Source of the DNA: CAYRPN01 sp964426135
Lineage (GTDB): Bacteria > Planctomycetota > Phycisphaerae > Phycisphaerales > Phycisphaeraceae
NCBI GenBank assembly: GCA_964426135.1
Contig: CAYRPN010000071.1
Coordinates: 1-28,414 of the forward strand
Length of the DNA stretch: 28,414 nucleotides
Direction of reading: 5' to 3'
The position numbers and the translations under genes are program-made. How positions within the stretch are numbered: the stretch's first letter is position 1; each line of letters starts with the position of its first letter. Of the stretch, positions 8,754-13,197 are shown piece by piece. The notes beneath the pieces were generated by a model, which was not told the DNA's origin, ran no database searches, and saw only the letters and a program-made list of their open reading frames with translations.

Positions 8754-8826
8754 CTGCCCTCCCAGGACTCGAACCTGGCGCCTCCTGAATCAGAGTCAGG
8801 CGTGCAGCCCGTTACACCTGAGGGCA
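8754..8826 (-). tRNA. tRNA-Gln(CTG)
   Basis: The acceptor TGCCCTC pairs with GAGGGCA, and the discriminator is G. The anticodon loop CTCTGAT closes on a CCTGA/TCAGG stem and gives CUG. The T arm CCAGG/CCTGG with TTCGAGT is regular. Position 8 is A instead of the nearly invariant U. No CCA is encoded. It is the last gene of the array in transcription order. Confidence 0.9.
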
Positions 8827-8887
8827 GTTGTTACAACAGGCTTGCAACCTGTCTGTATGTAGCACTGCTTCACAACCTGTCGCGGAA

Positions 8888-8959
8888 CAACCTCGGCGGG
8901 AGTCGAACCCGCGTCTTCGGATTGAAAGACCGACAATCTGACCGTTGATCTACGAGGTC
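8888..8959 (-). tRNA. tRNA-Glu(TTC)
   Basis: The acceptor GACCTCG pairs with CGAGGTT (G1-U72 wobble), and the discriminator is G. The loop CTTTCAA gives anticodon UUC. The anticodon stem TCGGT/TCCGA has a T-T mismatch at 31-39. The variable region is 4 nt and the T arm is GCGGG/CCCGC. No CCA is encoded. A second Glu isoacceptor (CTC) starts the array. Confidence 0.85.
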
Positions 8960-8970
8960 GGGGTGGACAA

Positions 8971-9097
8971 GCCGTGAGCCATTAGCCGTGAGCCATTAGC
9001 TATGAAACAATCCAGTCGTTGCATATTGCTAACGGCTATTGACTCATGGCTCCTGGCTCTTGGCTCGTGGCTCATGGCTTCTGGCTCATTGCTTCTT
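8971..9097. repeat. Heptad fold-back between tRNA-Glu and tRNA-Ser
   Basis: The left arm (8971-9006) is made of the words gccgtga and gccatta in alternation. The right arm (about 9028-9097) is made of ggctaac, ggctatt, ggctcct, ggctctt, ggctcgt and ggctcat words. Both keep a strict 7-nt period and are roughly complementary, so they can fold back over a loop of about 20 nt. Confidence 0.8.
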
Positions 9098-9102
9098 CAA
9101 AG

Positions 9103-9191
9103 CGGAAGGCGGAGGGCTTGAACCCCAGGCCCTTTCGAGCCCCACCCGTTTTCGAGACGGGGGCCGCAACCCTGTGGCGACGTCACCTTCC
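9103..9191 (-). tRNA. tRNA-Ser(CGA)
   Basis: The acceptor GGAAGGT pairs with GCCTTCC, and the discriminator is G. The anticodon stem CCCGT/ACGGG encloses CTCGAAA, giving CGA. A long variable arm places it in class II, as expected for Ser. The T-loop is TTCAAGC. No CCA is encoded. The ends may be off by one because position 7/8 can be drawn two ways. Confidence 0.88.
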
Positions 9192-9196
9192 GAGGC

Positions 9197-9378
9197 ATTA
9201 GCCGTTAGCCGTTAGCTGATAGCCGTTAGCCGTTAGCCATTAGCCAATAGCCATTAGCCGTTAGCCGTTAGCGAATAGCCGGAATATCGCGGAAACCTTT
9301 GGCGTGTATGTAGCTAACGGCTAACGGCTATCAGCTATCGGCTATCGGCTATCGGCTATCGGCTAACGGCTAACGGCT
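9197..9378. repeat. Heptad fold-back between the two tRNA-Ser genes
   Basis: The left arm (about 9197-9280) is a run of about twelve 7-nt words gttagcc / attagcc / aatagcc. The right arm (about 9312-9378) is a run of ggctaac / ggctatc words, the reverse complement in wording. A spacer of about 30 nt separates them. It could form a very long imperfect hairpin within the tRNA transcript. Confidence 0.85.
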
Positions 9379-9388
9379 CCCTCCCAAG

Positions 9389-9474
9389 CGGAAGGCGGTG
9401 GTCTCGATCCACATGCCCACAAGGAGCACCATCCCGTTAGCACCGGGAGCCGGTACCAAACCAGTTCACCTTCC
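9389..9474 (-). tRNA. tRNA-Ser(GCT)
   Basis: It shares the GGAAGGT/GCCTTCC acceptor and G discriminator with the Ser(CGA) gene upstream. The anticodon stem TCCCG/CGGGA encloses GTGCTAA, giving GCU. It has a long class II variable arm. The T-loop is ATCGAGA, so position 54 is A rather than T. No CCA is encoded. Confidence 0.87.
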
Positions 9475-9515
9475 ACGCGCTGTATGTCAGACCCACGAAC
9501 CAACACTCCTTTCAA

Positions 9516-9587
9516 AGACCGGGACAGGAATCGAACCTGTACATGCCTGGGTTGCAATCAGGCCCCTTGCCATTCGGGCACCCGGCC
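9516..9587 (-). tRNA. tRNA-Cys(GCA)
   Basis: The acceptor GGCCGGG pairs with CCCGGTC. The discriminator is T, the known identity base of tRNA-Cys. The loop TTGCAAC gives GCA. The anticodon stem CCTGA/CCAGG has an A-C mismatch next to the loop. The D stem is 3 bp (CCC/GGG). No CCA is encoded. Confidence 0.9.
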
Positions 9588-9699
9588 AAGGCGCGCTCGC
9601 TGACGGGAGAAGAGCGGATGAACACGAGTCGCGCTGAGGCACTGGGCGACAGCTCTGACCACTGCGCTCAGGACTATGTCCCTCACGGCGCGAATCGAA

Positions 9700-9771
9700 T
9701 GCGGCAGACAGGAATCGAACCTGTGAACTCCTCCTTGGCAAGGAGGCGCTCTACCGCTGAGCGACTACCGC
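9700..9771 (-). tRNA. tRNA-Gly(GCC)
   Basis: The acceptor GCGGTAG pairs with CTGCCGC (one wobble), and the discriminator is A. The anticodon stem CCTCC/GGAGG encloses TTGCCAA, giving GCC. The D stem is GCTC/GAGC. The T arm is ACAGG/CCTGT with TTCGATT. A regular cloverleaf; no CCA is encoded. Confidence 0.92.
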
Positions 9772-9800
9772 GTTCCTACATACAGTCACACTTGCCGAAG

Positions 9801-9884
9801 CATGCACGCAGGGCCATCCCCGGGGGCGATCCCCCACCTGCCAGTCTTGGAGACGGGTGCTCCGCCCGCTTGAGCTACGTGCAT
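9801..9884 (-). tRNA. tRNA-Trp(CCA), aberrant T-arm (possible pseudogene)
   Basis: The 5' half is regular: acceptor ATGCACG, T8-A9, D stem GCTC/GAGC, and anticodon loop CTCCAAG giving CCA. A perfect acceptor partner CGTGCAT with G discriminator follows, but 10 nt too far away (84 nt in total). The T-arm region has no TTCGA loop; it holds a GC hairpin (GGGGG-ATCG-CCCCC) and only CAGG/CCTG could act as T stem. The anticodon stem has a C-T mismatch. It is a degenerate gene or an insertion variant; function is doubtful. Confidence 0.6.
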
Positions 9885-9892
9885 ACAGAAAG

Positions 9893-9964
9893 CTGCGCAG
9901 GCTGGACTTGAACCAGCAACCCTCGCCTTAACAGGGCGCCGCTCTGCCATTGAGCTACCGCGCA
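9893..9964 (-). tRNA. tRNA-Asn(GTT)
   Basis: The acceptor TGCGCGG pairs with CTGCGCA (one G-U), and the discriminator is G. The loop CTGTTAA gives GUU. The anticodon stem is GCGCC/GGCGA, with a G-A at its outer end. The D stem is GCTC/GAGC and the T arm GCTGG/CCAGC. Only 8 nt separate it from the Trp gene. Confidence 0.9.
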
Positions 9965-9970
9965 AACGAA

Positions 9971-10043
9971 TGGCCCCCGTGGGATTCGAACCCACAACCG
10001 GCGGCTTAGAACTCCGCTGCTCTTCCTGTTGAGCTATGAGGCC
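9971..10043 (-). tRNA. tRNA-Arg(TCT)
   Basis: The acceptor GGCCTCA faces GGGGGCC, with a wobble and an A-G at the inner end; the discriminator is A. The loop GTTCTAA gives UCU. The anticodon stem GCGGA/GCCGC has an A-G mismatch at 31-39. The T arm is GTGGG/CCCAC with TTCGAAT. The spacers are 6 nt on each side. Confidence 0.87.
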
Positions 10044-10049
10044 GGGCAA

Positions 10050-10122
10050 TGGATCGGGTGGGGAACGATCCCACAGCCGTCGGATTAAGAATCCGGTGCT
10101 CTGCCAGTTGAGCTACCGATCC
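10050..10122 (-). tRNA. tRNA-Lys(CTT)
   Basis: The acceptor GGATCGG pairs perfectly with CCGATCC, and the discriminator is A. The loop TTCTTAA gives CUU. The D stem is GCTC/GAGC. The T stem is GTGGG/CCCAC, with the loop ATCGTTC (A at 54). No CCA is encoded. It is the only Lys gene here; no TTT isoacceptor is in the window. Confidence 0.9.
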
Positions 10123-10140
10123 AGTGTTGATGCATCGCAA

Positions 10141-10212
10141 TGCGCCGTGCCGGAATCGAACCGACATCACCTGTTTGGAAGACAGGCGCTCTGCCGACTG
10201 AGCTAACGACGC
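10141..10212 (-). tRNA. tRNA-Gly(TCC)
   Basis: The acceptor GCGTCGT pairs with ACGGCGC (one wobble), and the discriminator is A. The anticodon stem CCTGT/ACAGG encloses CTTCCAA, giving UCC. The T arm GTCGG/CCGGC has one G-U. A regular cloverleaf; no CCA is encoded. The upstream spacer of 136 nt (10213-10348) shows nothing recognisable. Confidence 0.92.
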
Positions 10213-10348
10213 GAGGGGCGTCCGGCCGCGGAAGTTCGAAGGCGAGTCGACACGCGCGGAACCTTGGACTTGCTTGTCTATATGGATGGTCTGTCCCGGT
10301 GCCATTCATCTTCGGACTCTTGTGGCCGCATCCACTACATATACTGAA

Positions 10349-10420
10349 TCAGCCTGGAAGGATTTGAACCTTCGATCTCTCGGACCCGAACCGAGCGCGA
10401 TACCTCTTCGCTACAGGCTA
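10349..10420 (-). tRNA. tRNA-Pro(CGG)
   Basis: The acceptor TAGCCTG pairs with CAGGCTG, giving a U1-G72 wobble instead of the usual C1-G72; the discriminator is A. The anticodon stem CTCGG/CCGAG encloses TTCGGGT, giving CGG. The D arm is GCGA-type, as in bacterial Pro. No CCA is encoded. Confidence 0.9.
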
Positions 10421-10482
10421 ATCGCTACCAACATTCCAACATCGTCAGCCAGGTGCCCCCATGAACACCTGCACGATCGAAG

Positions 10483-10555
10483 GGAGACCGATGGGAATCG
10501 AACCCATCCCCGGAGGATCACAACCTCCAGTGCTTGCCGCTACACCACGGCCTCC
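10483..10555 (-). tRNA. tRNA-His(GTG)
   Basis: An extra 5' G (G-1) faces C73, the hallmark of tRNA-His, followed by acceptor GAGGCCG/CGGTCTC. The anticodon stem GGAGG/CCTCC encloses TTGTGAT, giving GUG. The T arm is ATGGG/CCCAT. No CCA is encoded. Confidence 0.93.
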
Positions 10556-10606
10556 GTTGCTGGCGCCTCGTTCCGGCGCGGCGAAAAGAGCGACGACGCC
10601 AGTAAA

Positions 10607-10678
10607 TGGACCTGCGAGGAATTGAACCTCGATCACCCGGTTGCAGGCCGGGCACTCTGCCAGTTGAGCTACAGGCCC
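10607..10678 (-). tRNA. tRNA-Ala(TGC)
   Basis: The acceptor GGGCCTG pairs with CAGGTCC and places the G3-U70 wobble that marks alanine; the discriminator is A. The anticodon stem CCCGG/CCGGG encloses CCTGCAA, giving UGC. A regular cloverleaf; no CCA is encoded. Confidence 0.93.
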
Positions 10679-10730
10679 CACATCTCTTGCTTCCCCCTAC
10701 CATTTCGCCCCACGAAAGCCCGCATTCGAA

Positions 10731-10805
10731 TGTCGCCGGCAGGATTCGAACCTGCACTGTCAGCGCTCTCAACGCTGCCTCTCTGCCAGGTTGGAGTACG
10801 ACGAC
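10731..10805 (-). tRNA. tRNA-Leu(GAG) with short variable region
   Basis: The acceptor GTCGTCG pairs with CGGCGAC, and the discriminator is A. The stem CAGCG/CGCTG encloses TTGAGAG, giving GAG. The D arm is leucine-like: a 3-bp stem CTC/GAG and an AAxxTGGxAGA-type loop. The variable region is only 5 nt (ACAGT), whereas bacterial tRNA-Leu normally has a long arm. The T arm is GCAGG/CCTGC. Confidence 0.85.
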
Positions 10806-10922
10806 AAAGGGGGAGGAGCCAGGAGACAGGAGACAGACATCAGAATCACACGGCTCCGTATGTTGTTTAGCGGCGGCTCGCAGGGTGGCCGGAGAGCCGA
10901 GTTTCGGTGCCACCTGCATCAA
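10806..10922. repeat. Spacer with short aggagac heptads
   Basis: About 10812-10840 reads as the 7-nt words aggagcc, aggagac, aggagac and agacatc. The rest of this 117-base spacer, which includes CCGTATGTTG near 10857, shows no gene. Confidence 0.5.
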
Positions 10923-10998
10923 TGGCCCGGGTGGGAGTCGAACCCACAACGCGCGAGGTTTGAGCTCGCGTCCTCTGCCGCGATTGGGATACCGAGCC
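10923..10998 (-). tRNA. tRNA-Leu(CAA) with short variable region
   Basis: The acceptor GGCTCGG pairs with CCGGGCC, and the discriminator is A. The stem GCGAG/CTCGC encloses CTCAAAC, giving CAA. The D arm is leucine-type, with a 3-bp stem TCC/GGA and an enlarged loop. The variable region is 5 nt (GCGTT). The T arm is GTGGG/CCCAC. It is the second short-arm Leu gene. Confidence 0.85.
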
Positions 10999-11043
10999 GT
11001 TGTACATGACTCTGTATGTTTGTGCCGCTGTCTACATACTGAA

Positions 11044-11129
11044 TACCCTCGGCTGGAGTCGAACCAGCATACCCGTGAAGGCAGCAGGACCTGAGCCTGC
11101 CGTGTCTTGTCCATTTGCACCACGAGGGC
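11044..11129 (-). tRNA. tRNA-Leu(CAG), normal long variable arm
   Basis: The acceptor GCCCTCG pairs with CGAGGGT, and the discriminator is A. The stem GCAGG/CCTGC encloses CTCAGGT, giving CAG. The D stem is GTG/CAC with a leucine-type loop. The variable arm is about 15 nt, so this one is a regular class II tRNA. It lies 10 nt from a short-arm gene with the same anticodon. Confidence 0.9.
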
Positions 11130-11139
11130 GTGAACCGAA

Positions 11140-11213
11140 TGCCGCCGGCAGGATTCGAACCTGCACTGGTCCGTCTCTGAAACGGATCCCTCTGCCGGTT
11201 GGGGTACGACGGC
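11140..11213 (-). tRNA. tRNA-Leu(CAG) with short variable region
   Basis: The acceptor GCCGTCG pairs with CGGCGGC, and the discriminator is A. The stem TCCGT/ACGGA encloses TTCAGAG, giving CAG. The D stem is CCC/GGG with loop CAACCGGCAGA, in leucine style. The variable region is 5 nt (CCAGT). The T arm is identical to that of the Leu(GAG) gene, so these two are probably duplicates. Confidence 0.85.
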
Positions 11214-11342
11214 GTGGAGAGCGATGAGCCTTGGCCCGCTTGCCATGAGCACGATCAAATCATGTCTATGCAAGGCCTTTCGCTCATCGCTCATCGCTGA
11301 TCGCTGATCGCTGATCGCTGATCGCTCTTGGCTTTCCCGCAA
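11214..11342. repeat. Spacer with heptad tract (atcgctg)n
   Basis: About 11279-11332 is a run of seven or more 7-nt words atcgctc / atcgctg. A complementary gagcgatgagcc word at about 11219-11230 would allow fold-back. No gene is seen in this 129-base spacer between Leu and Arg genes. Confidence 0.75.
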
Positions 11343-11415
11343 TCAACCCGGAAGGAGTCGAACCTTCACCCTTCTGCTTCGGAAACAGGTGCTCTTCCAG
11401 TTGAGCTACGGGCTG
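11343..11415 (-). tRNA. tRNA-Arg(CCG)
   Basis: The acceptor CAGCCCG pairs with CGGGTTG (one G-U), and the discriminator is A. The loop TTCCGAA gives CCG. The anticodon stem CCTGT/GCAGA has a C-A at its outer end. The T arm is GAAGG/CCTTC with TTCGACT. No CCA is encoded. Confidence 0.9.
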
Positions 11416-11435
11416 GCGCCAACCATGCTCTGCAA

Positions 11436-11508
11436 TTACCCCGGCAGGAGTCGAACCTGCAACCGTCAGATTCGTAATCTGGTGCTCTTCCAATTGAGCT
11501 ACGAGGTA
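11436..11508 (-). tRNA. tRNA-Arg(ACG)
   Basis: The acceptor TACCTCG pairs with CGGGGTA, and the discriminator is A. The loop TTACGAA gives ACG, whose A34 is normally deaminated to inosine by TadA. The anticodon stem is CCAGA/TCTGA with a C-A outer pair. The T arm is GCAGG/CCTGC. Confidence 0.92.
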
Positions 11509-11542
11509 GTCGAGATATACATTGACATACACAACCGGAAAG

Positions 11543-11615
11543 GGCCGCGAGCAGGAGTTGAACCTGCAACCTGCCGCTTACGAAGCGGCTGCTCTGCCCG
11601 TTGAGCTATCACGGC
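11543..11615 (-). tRNA. tRNA-Thr(CGT)
   Basis: The acceptor GCCGTGA pairs with TCGCGGC. The discriminator is C, unusual for a bacterial Thr (often A). The stem GCCGC/GCGGC encloses TTCGTAA, giving CGU. The T arm is GCAGG/CCTGC with TTCAACT. No CCA is encoded. Confidence 0.9.
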
Positions 11616-11637
11616 ACGAAGTCGGCTACATTTCAAG

Positions 11638-11711
11638 CGGTACCGGCGGGAATCGAACCCGCGACCTCTTCCGTGACAAGGAAGCGCTGCTTCCAACTGA
11701 GCTACGGCACC
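11638..11711 (-). tRNA. tRNA-Asp(GTC)
   Basis: The acceptor GGTGCCG pairs with CGGTACC, and the discriminator is G, as expected for Asp. The stem CTTCC/GGAAG encloses TTGTCAC, giving GUC. The D stem is only 3 good pairs, with a C-C at 13-22. The T arm is GCGGG/CCCGC. Confidence 0.9.
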
Positions 11712-11723
11712 GACGCCTCTGAA

Positions 11724-11795
11724 TCGACCTGGAAGGGCTCGAACCTTCGGCCTATCCCTTATCAAGGGAGTGCTCTGCCACTGAGCTACAGGTCG
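11724..11795 (-). tRNA. tRNA-Ile(GAT)
   Basis: The acceptor CGACCTG pairs perfectly with CAGGTCG, and the discriminator is A. The loop TTGATAA gives GAU. The stem is CTCCC/GGGAT, with a C-T outer mismatch. The T arm is GAAGG/CCTTC. It is the first gene after a promoter-like sequence at 11843-11870. Confidence 0.9.
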
Positions 11796-11800
11796 AGTAG

Positions 11801-11834
11801 CCGGCACGCCGCGGCTTTTGCCGCGGCGCGCCGG
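11801..11834. repeat. GC-rich hairpin upstream of tRNA-Ile
   Basis: A perfect 9-bp stem CGCCGCGGC/GCCGCGGCG with a TTTT (AAAA on minus) loop is extended by CCGGC/GCCGG after one A-C mismatch. No T tract follows on either strand, so it is not a classical terminator. It would lie near the 5' end of a transcript starting from the adjacent promoter candidate, and may be a processing signal. Confidence 0.7.
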
Positions 11835-11842
11835 TGTTGGCG

Positions 11843-11870
11843 TTTATTTCATCCGCTCTTCACTTGTCAA
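11843..11870 (-). promoter_or_regulatory. Candidate sigma-70-type promoter for tRNA-Ile and following genes
   Basis: On the minus strand TTGACA is followed after 16 nt by AATAAA, within the 109-nt gap between tRNA-Phe and tRNA-Ile. The context TTCTTTGACAA also resembles a boxA antitermination element of stable-RNA operons. It splits the array into at least two possible transcription units. It rests on motif and position only. Confidence 0.4.
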
Positions 11871-11904
11871 AGAACGCGTCACCTTGCGGTGATACTTATC
11901 CAAG

Positions 11905-11976
11905 CCGCTGGTCTCCGAATCGAACGGAGATCTCCCGCTCTTCAGGCGGGCGCTCTGCCGGTTGAGCCAACCAGCG
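11905..11976 (-). tRNA. tRNA-Phe(GAA)
   Basis: The acceptor CGCTGGT pairs perfectly with ACCAGCG. The discriminator is G (A is usual for Phe). The stem CCCGC/GCGGG encloses CTGAAGA, giving GAA. The T arm is CTCCG/CGGAG with TTCGATT. A small TCACC-GCAA-GGTGA hairpin lies about 12 nt past its 3' end. Confidence 0.9.
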
Positions 11977-12215
11977 AATCAGTCGGGGCCACAAGGAACT
12001 GGCACAGGCACCTGCGGTCCTTCCGCTAACCGGCCATGCGAAACCGGTGACTGTTGGTTCCACATCGGCGCATCGATCGCGCAAGCGCTGGTGCGCATTG
12101 TTTGCCTTGTCACGAAATCGCGCAGACCCGCTTCCGACGCCGTCTCCGACGTCGGCATACTTACTCGGCGCATCGCCGCAACACTTGCTTGCGCTGCGGC
12201 GCGGAGGCCGAACAA

Positions 12216-12288
12216 TCGCGATGGCCGGAGTTGAACCGGCAACCTTGTCCGTATGAAGGACCTGCTCTGCCTGTTGAGCTACATCGCA
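12216..12288 (-). tRNA. tRNA with CAT anticodon (elongator Met or Ile2)
   Basis: The acceptor TGCGATG pairs with CATCGCG (U1-G72 wobble), and the discriminator is A. The loop TTCATAC gives CAU. The anticodon stem lacks the three G-C pairs next to the loop that mark initiators, so it is an elongator Met or a lysidine-modified Ile2 tRNA; the sequence alone does not decide. The 239-base spacer downstream (11977-12215) holds nothing recognisable. Confidence 0.88.
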
Positions 12289-12318
12289 TCATCCAATACT
12301 CCTTTTCTCTGCAATCAA

Positions 12319-12392
12319 TGGTCGCGGCTGGATTCGAACCAGCGGCTTCCTGCGTGTCGCACAGGCGATCTACCGGACTTATCTACGCGACC
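12319..12392 (-). tRNA. tRNA-Val(GAC) with C33
   Basis: The acceptor GGTCGCG pairs perfectly with CGCGACC, and the discriminator is A. The stem CCTGT/GCAGG encloses GCGACAC. The anticodon by position is GAC, but position 33 is C instead of the nearly universal U, and G32/C38 could pair to shrink the loop. The T arm is GCTGG/CCAGC. Confidence 0.8.
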
Positions 12393-12413
12393 GCTGTTTC
12401 AACCAATCATCAA

Positions 12414-12485
12414 TGACCCTATCGGGATTCGAACCCGAAGCGACGCCTTGAGAGGGCGCCATGCTGCCGATTGCACCATAGGGCC
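12414..12485 (-). tRNA. tRNA-Glu(CTC)
   Basis: The acceptor GGCCCTA pairs with TAGGGTC, and the discriminator is A. The stem GCGCC/GGCGT encloses CTCTCAA, giving CUC. The D stem is GTGC/GCAT and the T arm TCGGG/CCCGA. It is the first gene of the array in transcription order. Confidence 0.9.
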
Positions 12486-12710
12486 GGTGAAACGGAACAC
12501 AGTTGAAAGAGCCTGATTTCAGGGTCTTTGCTGGCTACCGCGTATTGACTTGTGCTGCGTGGGGAGTGGTGCTTCAGGCGAGTCGTTCGGATTGCCTTGA
12601 TTCAAATCCGGCGGTACCGGGTCGAATCGAGGCCGAACTGGCCTTGACGCCGCGTAGATGATCCGCGGTACGCATATCGTCACGATATGCCGTACCCGGG
12701 CGGCTGCACC

Positions 12711-12769
12711 AACCAAACAGCACCGCACACACGGTGCTCGGGAGGTGATTCGAATTGTGCTGTTTGGTT
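12711..12769. repeat. Nested inverted repeats with two alternative foldings
   Basis: AACCAAACAGCAC (12711-12723) is the exact reverse complement of GTGCTGTTTGGTT (12757-12769). Its inner part, AGCACCG, can instead pair with CGGTGCT (about 12732-12738) across a CACACA loop. The two foldings exclude each other, like an attenuator or a DNA-hairpin recognition site. The purpose is unknown. Confidence 0.6.
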
Positions 12770-13024
12770 CTCATGGCACTACTTACTACAAAGATATCGA
12801 CAAGAACGGTCGATGGCAAGCGAATATTGCGTCAAGAATCGAAATTCCCGTTCATTTGCGCGCAACTGCTGCAATTGGAGAATTTCCAGGCCGGCGATTT
12901 TCGTTCGTAAGAGAGTTATCCACAATTCGGAGACTCAAACACCGACGGCGACGGCGCGACCGCAGGGTTCTCAGCACGAAGGCCGCCAGGGTTTCGGTGC
13001 GAGCCAGGAGACTGCTCGGTAAAG

Positions 13025-13050
13025 AAAAAACCGCCGACTTGCGTCAGCGG
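13025..13050 (-). terminator. Rho-independent terminator of the flagellin transcript
   Basis: Read on the minus strand, an 8-bp stem CCGCTGAC/GTCGGCGG with a GCAA tetraloop is followed directly by six T residues. It lies about 150 nt past the flagellin stop codon and ends the flagellar cluster. Confidence 0.85.
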
Positions 13051-13197
13051 TTCGGGGTCGGATCGGATTGGGGTCCGATGGTGGTAGTGAGTGGTGATCT
13101 GGCTTGATGAGTTGCTGTTGCGACGCGAGATTTTGCTGAGGGACGCCCTCACCCCAGCCCTCTCCCGGGGGGCCGGAGTCGGAGGCGCGCCCGATTC

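Larger units (their letters stand above)
8754..12485 (-). other. Array of 27 tRNA genes (19 amino acids; no tRNA-Tyr)
   Basis: All 27 genes are on the minus strand. In transcription order: Glu-CTC, Val-GAC, Met/Ile-CAT, Phe-GAA, Ile-GAT, Asp-GTC, Thr-CGT, Arg-ACG, Arg-CCG, Leu-CAG (short), Leu-CAG (long), Leu-CAA, Leu-GAG, Ala-TGC, His-GTG, Pro-CGG, Gly-TCC, Lys-CTT, Arg-TCT, Asn-GTT, Trp-CCA, Gly-GCC, Cys-GCA, Ser-GCT, Ser-CGA, Glu-TTC, Gln-CTG. None has an encoded CCA. Many spacers are 6-40 nt, others 100-240 nt with repeats. Nine or more anticodons start with C, suited to GC-ending codons. Confidence 0.9.
12486..13197. other. Gene-free gap between tRNA array and flagellin
   Basis: No convincing gene is seen in these 712 bases. 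About 12667-12696 is an inverted repeat around catatcg/cgatatg. About 12711-12769 holds nested, mutually exclusive inverted repeats (separate entry). About 12750-12930 is more AT-rich than the surroundings and includes one perfect DnaA-box word TTATCCACA at 12916-12924. A terminator for flagellin lies at 13025-13050. A ccctcaccccagccctctccc word at about 13146 belongs to a family also seen at 28376-28405. Confidence 0.65.

Noticed and set aside
8971..9378. CRISPR-like array in the tRNA spacers
   Set aside because: The repeats are 7 nt and contiguous, without unique spacers, and there are no cas genes.
9487..11807. Many short open frames across 9.3-12.4 kb with Gly-Ile/Phe-Glu-Pro type words
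   Set aside because: These are the usual translations of tRNA genes read in antisense or sense (T-arm and anticodon arm). They are not proteins.
12601..12640. TTCAAATCC word resembling a tRNA T-loop on the plus strand
   Set aside because: The flanking bases do not form a T stem, and no acceptor or anticodon arm can be drawn around it.
12916..12924. Perfect DnaA-box word TTATCCACA, possible replication origin
   Set aside because: It is a single box with no cluster of boxes and no dnaA, dnaN or gyrB nearby. One chance occurrence in a window this size is not unlikely.
12658..13107. 149-codon plus-strand open frame in the gap before flagellin
   Set aside because: It runs through inverted repeats and through the flagellin terminator on the other strand. 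The translation is Arg-rich low complexity with no family signal, and its start lies within a palindrome.
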